A stretch of DNA of 12,486 nt, taken from positions 1-12,486 of the forward strand of contig JAUPLV010000058.1 in the NCBI GenBank assembly GCA_030836725.1. The letters run 5' to 3'. This document shows, piece by piece, positions 7,332-12,486 of the stretch. Below the pieces are notes generated by a model. The model worked only from the letters and a program-made list of their open reading frames with translations. It was not told the DNA's origin and did no database searches. The translations under genes and the position numbers were made by a program. The number at the start of each line of letters is the position of its first letter. The stretch's first letter is position 1. The stretch comes from Pseudomonadota bacterium. GTDB taxonomy: Bacteria > Pseudomonadota > Gammaproteobacteria > Burkholderiales > Thiobacillaceae.

Positions 7332-7613
7332 ATGAAGGCCGAACTGCTCAAGCAGCACCGCCAGCGCCTGCCCAACGGCGGGCTGGTCGAGATGAAAATC
7401 TGGAAGCTGTCCTGCCCGGTGCCGCCTTGCGGCCACAGCTTCAAGTATCGACTGGTATACATCCTGAACGGGGAGCGCCTTGTCGGTTTCGATAATGAGC
7501 GTGGCAAGGGCGATCACAGGCATCTTGACGGAAAAGAGTCGGTCTACCGCTTTGTTTCCATCGATCAACTTCTGGATGATTTCATCGCAGAAGTGGAAAG
7601 GAGAATCGAATGA
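7332..7613 (+). CDS. TumE-like toxin of a type II toxin-antitoxin pair (DUF6516)
   Basis: A 93-residue protein matching the TumE/DUF6516 pattern: a short beta-rich start with GGLVEMKIWKL (16-26), FKYRLVYI near 37-44, and the hallmark GFDNERGKGDHRH (52-64) followed by a YRF segment and a helical acidic-basic tail. The charged, His-rich motif is the likely functional centre; I recall family members as growth-inhibiting toxins, with nuclease activity only presumed. The ATG at 7332 matches the family start (MKAxLL) though no Shine-Dalgarno precedes it. Its stop overlaps the antitoxin start as ATGA, so the genes are translationally coupled, with the toxin first. It sits at the left edge of the low-GC block. 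Confidence 0.75.
   Translation: MKAELLKQHRQRLPNGGLVEMKIWKLSCPVPPCGHSFKYRLVYILNGERLVGFDNERGKGDHRHLDGKESVYRFVSIDQLLDDFIAEVERRIE
7597..7603 (+). promoter_or_regulatory. Ribosome binding site of the antitoxin gene
   Basis: AAAGGAG inside the end of the toxin gene, 6 bases before the antitoxin ATG at 7610. It is far stronger than anything before the toxin start, which would favour antitoxin excess. Confidence 0.7.
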
Positions 7614-7972
7614 AAACCGCTGTCATTGAAATCAACCCGGACTGGAAAGCCGCGCTCAAGGCGGGTGCAAAAGGCATGCGTCAGGCCGCAAAATCCGGTC
7701 GCGTCCAGCAATTCACGTTCAGCTACGCCAGCCCCGAACTGCTGTTCTCTGAAATCAGCCCCAAGCGCTGGGGGGTGCTGGAAGCGATGAACGGCGCCGG
7801 TGAAATGAGCCTGCGCGAACTGGCCCGCAGGCTGGAACGCGACGTCAAGTCCGTGCACCGGGATGTGCATGCCCTATTGGCTACCGGACTGCTGGAAAAA
7901 ACCGAGAGCGGAAAGATCGTGTGCCCGTTCGACAAGGTGCGCGTCGATTTCACGCTGGAGCAGGCGGCTTAG
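7610..7972 (+). CDS. Winged helix-turn-helix antitoxin/transcriptional regulator paired with TumE
   Basis: A 120-residue DNA-binding protein. Residues about 51-100 form a MarR-like winged helix: RWGVLEAMNGAGEMSLRELA, then RLERDVKSVHRDVHALLATG as recognition helix and turn, then a wing with LLEKTESGKIV. The N-terminal 45 residues, with repeated basic and aromatic positions, probably form the toxin-binding part. It belongs to the group databases label HVO_A0114-type putative DNA-binding protein, regularly encoded after TumE-like toxins. Start ATG 7610 overlaps the toxin stop and has a strong AAAGGAG. It likely represses its own promoter upstream of 7332 and neutralises the toxin (family knowledge plus inference). 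A lone regulator is unlikely given the overlap. Confidence 0.75.
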   Translation: MKTAVIEINPDWKAALKAGAKGMRQAAKSGRVQQFTFSYASPELLFSEISPKRWGVLEAMNGAGEMSLRELARRLERDVKSVHRDVHALLATGLLEKTESGKIVCPFDKVRVDFTLEQAA

Positions 7973-8562
7973 AACTTGATGGTTTCGCCATGCGTTATTG
8001 CAAAACTTGACCCTGCGTTGATTCGGCCTGACCAGTGTCCGAAATCAGCGGTAGAACCGCCGTCAAAACTTTAGAGGCGGATGCCGGGTCATCGGCCGAA
8101 GCTGCCGGTCGTGTACAGTACGGTAGCTGACTGCTTCCGGCCATGAGCCGACGCTCGCTAGTCCCTAAAAATTGCCGAAATGAACATCAGCAGCAACCCA
8201 GACAGCAGCCGTTCGCAAAGGTTATCGCGATGCCGGGTCATCGACCAGAGTGGCCCGTCACCAGCTTTCGGTCGAGCCACTGTTCAAGACCGCGTAGCGA
8301 CATTTAGGGGGCAAGCTTGCGATCGCCCATGACCACCAACCATGACCTCGAAGCAGATGTTTGAGAAGGGCAGTGCCCTGTTGGGTTAAGCGCGGTAGAC
8401 TTGGACGGGACAACCTCTATTGGACCTCGGGCACCACTGGAAGGACGGCAGCACTGGTGTCAGTTCTTCCGCCGCGCGAACGGACACATTAGCCTATCCG
8501 CCCTACCGATATTATGGCCGCCCTATCTTGAATAGTCTTATGGCATGCGTTTGGGAGAGAGA
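7973..8562. other. 590-base region without a convincing gene
   Basis: No frame of useful length with coding character was found between the antitoxin and the DUF262 gene. The stretch contains a 15-base direct repeat (8080-8094 and 8229-8243), a perfect 10-base palindrome GCAAGCTTGC at 8311-8320, and a small AGGGC-AGT-GCCCT hairpin near 8367-8379. None forms a recognisable terminator, attachment site or attC. It reads like decayed intergenic sequence. The DUF262 promoter must lie near the right end; TATTAT at 8510-8515 is a weak -10 candidate. Confidence 0.5.
8080..8243. repeat. Direct repeat pair, 15 bases, 149 bases apart
   Basis: GATGCCGGGTCATCG occurs at 8080-8094 and again at 8229-8243, each followed by a related CC-rich stretch ending in a TCG-containing segment. 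The copies diverge quickly outside the 15 bases. It may be two degraded copies of one longer unit. Confidence 0.6.
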
Positions 8563-9747
8563 ATGAACATTGAAGTCGTGATGGGTGGGCCAGAGGATGA
8601 TCCGGAAGTACCTACTGCTGCCACACAGCAGGATCCTGACGAGTTCTTTTCAAAGAACGCGTTTCGTATCGTCTACCAGACAAATAACTTCTTCCTGCCA
8701 CAGATCAAGGACTTGATCGAGAAGGGAGAGGTCCTCAATCTGCGGCCAGAGTACCAAAGGCGTTTGCGATGGACGACCGCGCAAAAGTCCAGGCTGATCG
8801 AGTCCCTTCTTCTGAACATACCGGTGCCACCAATTTTTCTGTATGAGAGTGAAGCTGCACGGTATGAGGTCATGGATGGCCAGCAGCGGCTCAACGCTGT
8901 GCGTGAGTTTATCGCTGGCGACTTCGCCCTTACTGGGCTGCCTGTACTAAAGCCGCTCAACGGGATTCGCTACTATCGCTGCCCGCCACGCATTAAGCGG
9001 GCGCTTGACCGTGCCAGCCTATCCGCCATCGTGTTGCTTCTCGAAAGCGAGGCCGAAAAGACGGAAGGGCGACTTACGCTCACGGACATCCGCAGATTCA
9101 TCTTCGACCGCCTGAATACCGGCGGTACAAAACTGAATCCACAGGAGATCCGTAACGCGCTCAATCCCGGAAATTTCAACAAGGTCGTTATCGACCTGAC
9201 TCGATACAACCTCTTCACGACGGTCTTCGATATCCCCCCGTACACCGAGACCGACCCGAACGAATATTACGAAAATGAACAGCGGCAGAAGAACACACTC
9301 TATTCCACAATGGGAGACTGCCAGCTCATCCTTCGGTACTTTGCCTTGAATGATGAAGTCAACATTCGCGGCTCGATGAAATCGATATTAGATCGGGCGA
9401 TGGAGCGCGAGGTCACAGTTGAGGAAGGGGAAGAGCTCAAGCAAGAGTTCAAGGAGCGGTTTCAGTTCTTATACGACTTATTCGAGGGGGCACCTTTCGC
9501 GCTCCCACCGGACGATAAAGGCCGCATCCGCGTATCGGCAGCCATCTACGATGCTGCGATGGTCTCAATCAATGCTCTGTGGGACCAGCGAACAAGCATC
9601 ATGGATGACGCGACTGGGGTCAGAAGACGAATGTTGGCCGCGACGAGCGATGACGCCGAAATGCCAATCCTCACTGGTCAGGGCAACACGGCGTTGACGA
9701 TCAAGGACAGGATTGGGCTCATGCGGAAGATTCTTCGTCCGGAGTAG
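8563..9747 (+). CDS. DUF262 (GmrSD/ParB-like) protein of a defence-type gene pair
   Basis: A 394-residue cytoplasmic protein with an N-terminal DUF262 domain. Visible hallmarks are EYQRRLRW (63-70), EVMDGQQRL (102-110, the DGQQR motif of the ParB/Srx-like fold) and a conserved block at 181-200 containing FDRLNTGG and NPQEIRNAL. DUF262 domains occur in the nuclease/NTPase part of type IV modification-dependent enzymes (GmrS side) and in many phage-defence proteins. This one lacks the C-terminal DUF1524 HNH domain, so it is the stand-alone form. ATG 8563 is chosen because GGGAGAGAGA ends just before it; the ATG at 8545 has no such site. The HEPN gene starts 4 bases after the stop, so they form an operon. 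Codon use is less GC-biased than in the metabolic genes, suggesting acquisition by transfer. It probably acts as sensor or regulator of the HEPN partner (inference). Confidence 0.85.
   Translation: MNIEVVMGGPEDDPEVPTAATQQDPDEFFSKNAFRIVYQTNNFFLPQIKDLIEKGEVLNLRPEYQRRLRWTTAQKSRLIESLLLNIPVPPIFLYESEAARYEVMDGQQRLNAVREFIAGDFALTGLPVLKPLNGIRYYRCPPRIKRALDRASLSAIVLLLESEAEKTEGRLTLTDIRRFIFDRLNTGGTKLNPQEIRNALNPGNFNKVVIDLTRYNLFTTVFDIPPYTETDPNEYYENEQRQKNTLYSTMGDCQLILRYFALNDEVNIRGSMKSILDRAMEREVTVEEGEELKQEFKERFQFLYDLFEGAPFALPPDDKGRIRVSAAIYDAAMVSINALWDQRTSIMDDATGVRRRMLAATSDDAEMPILTGQGNTALTIKDRIGLMRKILRPE
9741..9744 (+). promoter_or_regulatory. Ribosome binding site of the HEPN gene
   Basis: GGAG in the last codons of the DUF262 gene, 7 bases before the GTG at 9752. 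It decides for GTG 9752 over an in-frame TTG at 9713. Confidence 0.65.
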
Positions 9748-9751
9748 GCCC

Positions 9752-10585
9752 GTGGCCAGCGCATTCGAAGTTATTGCCGAAGAATTCGTCGACGACATGG
9801 GGACTATTCAGTCTCTGGTTATGACGTTCAGCGAACCGCAGAAGCCTCCCAAGGCCCGCATCGCCGCCGCGAATTCCGCAACGCTCCTGGTTGCTGCAAC
9901 CTTCGAGGAGTTCGTGCGGGAGATGGCACGGGAGTTTGCGCGGGCTGTTGTCACCAATACCGAGTCGTTCGAGAAGCTACCCCGCAAACTTGCTTCCACC
10001 GCGTGGAAGCGAACGATGGACGGCCTATCGAAGGTGCGGTTCGACGGCGATCAGGCTGGTGCTGGAGCGGAAAGTGTGTTCGGCGCCGCTCAAGCGCGAT
10101 TCAAAGTCATCTACGAATTTTGCAAAGGCGACCTCACGCAGGACATCTACCGCGACCTAATCCACAACGAGAACAACATGCGGCCAAACGAGTTGAACGG
10201 ACTCTTTAGGGTGAGTGGTCTGAGCGACGTTTGCATGATGCTGTCGGACAAACAGCCAATGCTCGAAATTTTCGGCGAGGCGGAAAGCGGCAAGGCCCAC
10301 GGCAAACTCCTATCGGGCCTAGAGGATTTTTTTGAGCGCCGGAATACTATCGCACACGCCCTAAATCTTCATCAATCCAGTAGTCCCGAACAGATTGTCA
10401 ACGACATCAACTTACTCAAGAGTTTCGGAAAGGCGCTTTGTGAGACTCTTGATGCCTCGGCACCGAAGCCTTCAGTCGTGCCAGCAGAACATGCAGGTGC
10501 CGCGGTGGCCAAACCAGAAATTGCATCTATAGAGGCAGAGCCTTCACCGGCATCAGAAAATCCGCCGCTTGTACCTGGCCCCTAG
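9752..10585 (+). CDS. HEPN-domain RNase partnered with DUF262 (MAE_28990/MAE_18760-like)
   Basis: A 277-residue, largely helical protein. The key motif is RNTIAH at 197-202, an Rx4H motif of HEPN ribonucleases, within FFERRNTIAHAL; the N-terminal half (FVDDMGTIQSL, ATFEEFVREMAREFA) resembles the helical bundle of the MAE_28990/MAE_18760 HEPN-like nucleases often encoded beside DUF262. HEPN proteins of this kind cut RNA and act as toxin-like effectors in abortive phage defence. The last about 45 residues are rich in Ala, Pro, Ser and Glu and look disordered. The GTG start has a GGAG 7 bases upstream and lies 4 bases after the DUF262 stop. Codon use matches the DUF262 gene and differs from the flanking metabolic genes. 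Exact family membership is from memory of motifs and context; the Rx4H motif itself is plain. Confidence 0.78.
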   Translation: MASAFEVIAEEFVDDMGTIQSLVMTFSEPQKPPKARIAAANSATLLVAATFEEFVREMAREFARAVVTNTESFEKLPRKLASTAWKRTMDGLSKVRFDGDQAGAGAESVFGAAQARFKVIYEFCKGDLTQDIYRDLIHNENNMRPNELNGLFRVSGLSDVCMMLSDKQPMLEIFGEAESGKAHGKLLSGLEDFFERRNTIAHALNLHQSSSPEQIVNDINLLKSFGKALCETLDASAPKPSVVPAEHAGAAVAKPEIASIEAEPSPASENPPLVPGP

Positions 10586-10943
10586 AGGCATGGGGCGGTT
10601 GCCCACTTCCGCTGCAGACTTCCAGGCGGCAAGCCATGAACGGCGGCAGATGCCGAGAATCTGCGTTGGATTTTTCAGTGGCAGCTCATCCGCAGAAAGC
10701 CGACCGCCAGGGCGCCCAAGGACGAAAGGCTCTTGTGGGTCGGTAGCGGCCATTCATCGGGTACGCCTCGATTGTCCGTAAAGGCCGATGACTTGCCATC
10801 CATGCCAGTTCAGCCGCCGGCAGCTTACTAAGGTACACCGGCCGCCTGGGAACGCATGGTTTCGGCTCACTCAGTGACCGCAGTTGGCCGTTAATCCCCT
10901 GCCCCCATTCCCCCAACAACACGCGCAACCGAGGCGTCCAGCT
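10586..10943. other. 358-base gap without a convincing gene
   Basis: This lies between the convergent stops of the HEPN gene and the family 2 glycosyltransferase. Short open frames exist on both strands (for example 10686-10928 minus) but have no family resemblance or ribosome site. No clear terminator hairpin with a T-run was found. The stretch probably contains the right-hand boundary of the accessory block; GC rises again toward the right end. Confidence 0.5.
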
Positions 10944-11621
10944 TCACGCGCCAGGGTGATACCGCGCAGCCAGCTGCTCTGCCGACACGCCGCGCCAGTA
11001 ATCGAAACGCAGCCGCCACATCAGCAGGATGGTGCGCCAGGCGCCATGCCGGTCCCAGCGCCGCCCCGAGGTCGCGACCCGTGCGCGCAAGCAGGCCGGC
11101 GGGCCGATGCGCTTCAGGCGTTTCGACAGTTCGATGTCTTCCATGAGCGGCTGATCCGGGTAGCCGCCCACTGCGTCGAAGGCGGCGCGGCTAACGAAGA
11201 TCGCCTGGTCGCCCGTGGCAATGCCGGTGAGGCGCGAGCGCAGGTTCATCATGGCCGCGATGACGGGCAGCCAGCCCGAGCGGCCCGCTATCTTCACGTC
11301 GAAGCGGCCCCAGGCGTGATGCATCAAAGCCTTTTCGATGAGACCCGGCGCATTGTCGGGCAACCGCGTATCGGCGTGCAGGAAGATGAGCGCGTCGCCG
11401 CTCCCGATGCGTGCACCACAATTCATCTGGATCGCGCGCCCGCGTGGGCTGGTGACAACGTGATCGGCCAGCGGACGCGCAGCGTCCGCCGTGCTGTCGC
11501 TGCTGTCGCCGTCCACCACGATTACCTCATGTCCCAGCTCGCGAAGCGCCTGCAAGGGCGCCAGGAAAGCGGCAATATCCTGGGCTTCGTTGAGGACGGG
11601 AACGATGATGGAAAGGCGCAT
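10944..11621 (-). CDS. Family 2 glycosyltransferase, TIGR04283 (arsenosugar-locus) type
   Basis: A 225-residue GT-A glycosyltransferase. Motifs: LSIIVPVLNE (3-12), EVIVVDGDSSDST (32-44), GRAIQMNCGA (61-70), IFLHADTRLP (79-88, the DxD-like metal/nucleotide site), GDQAIFV (137-143), and MEDIELSKRLKRIG (160-173, catalytic-base region). The C-terminus (LRFDYWRGVSAEQLAARY) is typical of the TIGR04283 group, named from context as arsenosugar biosynthesis glycosyltransferase. No membrane segments of the polyprenol type are obvious, so a cytoplasmic role is likely. The start ATG is 7 bases after the stop of the upstream small membrane protein gene, indicating one transcript. In related loci this gene usually stands next to the TIGR04282 gene; here about 3.9 kb separates them. 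The acceptor is unknown. Confidence 0.87.
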   Translation of the reverse strand: MRLSIIVPVLNEAQDIAAFLAPLQALRELGHEVIVVDGDSSDSTADAARPLADHVVTSPRGRAIQMNCGARIGSGDALIFLHADTRLPDNAPGLIEKALMHHAWGRFDVKIAGRSGWLPVIAAMMNLRSRLTGIATGDQAIFVSRAAFDAVGGYPDQPLMEDIELSKRLKRIGPPACLRARVATSGRRWDRHGAWRTILLMWRLRFDYWRGVSAEQLAARYHPGA

Positions 11622-11627
11622 GCGTGG

Positions 11628-11846
11628 TCACGCTTTTTTTCGCTTTCTGGCGATCCGCACGCCCAACAGGGCTGCCGGAAACAGGTGCCAGAACACATCG
11701 AAAATGTCGATGGCGCGTGTCAGGGTGCCTTGGGACAACATGCGCATTTTTTCCAGCAGATGCGGCTCCGGAACGAAGGGCGCGCCCAGCATGAAAAGTG
11801 TCATTAGCACGAGCAGGAGCAGCGGGATGCGGTCGATGAATTGCAT
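11628..11846 (-). CDS. Small inner-membrane protein of unknown function, 72 residues
   Basis: The protein has one strong N-terminal membrane segment (IPLLLLVLMTLFMLGAPF, 7-24), then PEPHLLEKMRML (26-37), a short linker, and a second amphipathic to hydrophobic stretch (IFDVFWHLFPAALLGV, 48-63), ending in a basic tail (RIARKRKKA) that should stay in the cytoplasm. The PEPHLxEK-R-L and IDxFD..WHLxPA pattern looks conserved-family-like, and I recall short proteins of this shape being labelled RND transporter, a name I would not trust at this length. ATG 11846 is preceded by AAGGAA about 8 bases upstream. A longer open frame to 11996 only runs into the palindromic repeat, so it is not used. It is followed at 7 bases by the glycosyltransferase gene. 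Function unknown. Confidence 0.7.
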   Translation of the reverse strand: MQFIDRIPLLLLVLMTLFMLGAPFVPEPHLLEKMRMLSQGTLTRAIDIFDVFWHLFPAALLGVRIARKRKKA

Positions 11847-11887
11847 GTCTATCTTTCCTTGAGTGCGCCAGGGTGCGCTGAGTAATT

Positions 11888-11991
11888 CGTCATTGCGAGG
11901 AGCGCAGCGACGTGGCAATCCAGAAATTCCTGCTTGATCAATGCGCTGGATTGCCGCGCGCAGTTTATGCCCCCGGGTACTCGCAATGACG
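11888..11991. repeat. 104-base nested palindromic intergenic element
   Basis: The ends are a perfect 12-base inverted repeat: CGTCATTGCGAG at 11888-11899 and CTCGCAATGACG at 11980-11991. Inside is a second perfect pair, GGCAATCCAG at 11914-11923 and CTGGATTGCC at 11946-11955. This layout, with a CGTCATTGCGAG end and GGCAATCC inside, is that of a dispersed small palindromic element I have seen across several proteobacterial genomes, similar to a MITE. It lies in the 195-base gap upstream of the small membrane protein gene and after the flavoprotein gene. Transcribed, it would fold into a long stem, possibly a terminator for the flavoprotein gene (inference). Confidence 0.85.
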
Positions 11992-12041
11992 GCCATTTCG
12001 AATAATCAGCGTTTCCCTAGGAATTCTTTTTGCTGACCAAT

Positions 12042-12486
12042 CTATCGTAGACGCCAGGCATGGAAGCGCTCGACCCAGCGCAGCAGTGTTTGCGGCGCGT
12101 GCGCCTTCTTCCAGACGCCGGCCGCATATTTGTTGGCTTCCGCCAGCGTCGGGTAGATGTGCAGGGTGCCGAGGATCTTGTTGAGCCCGAGTCCGTGCTT
12201 CATCGCCAGGACGAACTCGGCGATGAGGTCGCCGGCGCGTTCGCCGACGAGGGTCACGCCGAGGATTGTGTCGCGGCCCGGCACGGTCAGCACCTTGACG
12301 AAGCCGTGCGTCTCGCCGTCGGCAATCGCGCGGTCGAGGTCGTCGAAGTCGTAGCGGCTCACCTCGTAGCGGATGCCCTGCTCCTCCGCTTCCTGTTCGT
12401 TGAGGCCGACGCGCGCCACCTCCGGATCGACGAAGGTCGCCCACGGAATCACCGAGTAATCCACCCTGAATTTCCTGAACGGATCG
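12042..12486 (-). CDS. Mercuric-reductase-like FAD/NAD(P)-dependent oxidoreductase, C-terminal part (runs off window)
   Basis: About 148 residues of a class I pyridine nucleotide-disulfide oxidoreductase. The visible part is the C-terminal dimerisation domain: VIPWATFVDPEVARVGLNE, then VLTVPGRDTILGVTLVG, and HIYPTLAEANKYAAGVWKK, whose His and Glu match the HxxPTxxE pair that activates the redox cysteine of the partner subunit. The frame stays open to the window edge with residues like FRKF before VDYSVIPW, so the N-terminal FAD and NAD(P)H domains lie beyond 12486. The C-terminal CC pair of true MerA is absent; it ends WVERFHAWRLR. It is most like the mercuric-reductase-like or dihydrolipoamide-dehydrogenase-like enzymes of unknown substrate. 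Same strand as the two genes to its left, but the palindromic element lies between. Confidence 0.87.
   Translation of the reverse strand, partial: DPFRKFRVDYSVIPWATFVDPEVARVGLNEQEAEEQGIRYEVSRYDFDDLDRAIADGETHGFVKVLTVPGRDTILGVTLVGERAGDLIAEFVLAMKHGLGLNKILGTLHIYPTLAEANKYAAGVWKKAHAPQTLLRWVERFHAWRLR

Noticed and set aside
7089..7568. 159-codon minus-strand open frame overlapping the toxin gene
   Set aside because: The plus strand holds the recognisable GFDNERGKGDHRH toxin motif and an ATGA-coupled partner; the minus product has no recognised motif and no good ribosome site.
8360..8400. GTTGGGT near 8380 as an integron attC core site
   Set aside because: No matching complementary core or inner boxes at a suitable distance, and no integrase in view.
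10686..10928. 80-codon minus-strand open frame in the right gap
   Set aside because: Arg/Pro-rich product without family resemblance or ribosome site; looks like a chance frame in non-coding DNA.
1..12486. CRISPR array, tRNA, rRNA or selenocysteine insertion element
   Set aside because: No regularly spaced repeats, no tRNA/rRNA-like stretches, and no in-frame TGA interrupting the SelD or other frames.

Overview
The window looks like chromosome from a GC-rich member of the Pseudomonadota, most likely a beta- or gammaproteobacterium. The pointers are the codon bias of most genes, a REP-type inverted pair of the kind common in pseudomonads and relatives, and the protein families present. No species can be named from this sequence alone.

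The left and right arms form one metabolic neighbourhood concerned with arsenic and selenium. From the left it holds a secreted triheme cytochrome c and, 30 bases on, an ArsM-type arsenite methyltransferase (+). Next is a REP pair in a convergent gap, then a selenide, water dikinase (SelD) fused behind an FAD/NAD(P)H oxidoreductase domain (-). Divergent from that is an EgtB-family nonheme iron protein whose C-terminal signature matches selenoneine synthase SenA (+). Two minus-strand genes follow: EgtD (histidine N-alpha-methyltransferase, makes hercynine) and, upstream of it, a DUF2064/TIGR04282-type glycosyltransferase. The right arm (all -) has a TIGR04283-type family 2 glycosyltransferase, a 72-residue membrane protein and the C-terminal part of a mercuric-reductase-like flavoprotein that runs off the window.

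Between the two glycosyltransferases sits about 3.6 kb of unlike DNA with visibly lower GC. It carries a TumE-like toxin and winged-HTH antitoxin pair, 590 bases of apparently non-coding sequence, and a two-gene DUF262 plus HEPN RNase pair of the kind found in phage-defence islands. It reads as an accessory cassette set into the metabolic cluster.

Inferred workings: SelD supplies selenophosphate, EgtD supplies hercynine, and the SenA-like enzyme joins hercynine to a seleno-sugar to give selenoneine. The usual selenosugar synthase SenB is not in the window, while two glycosyltransferases named in family databases for arsenosugar loci are. The locus therefore joins parts of two pathways (arsenosugar and selenoneine) that are normally described separately. 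No tRNA, rRNA, CRISPR array, transposase or integrase was seen.
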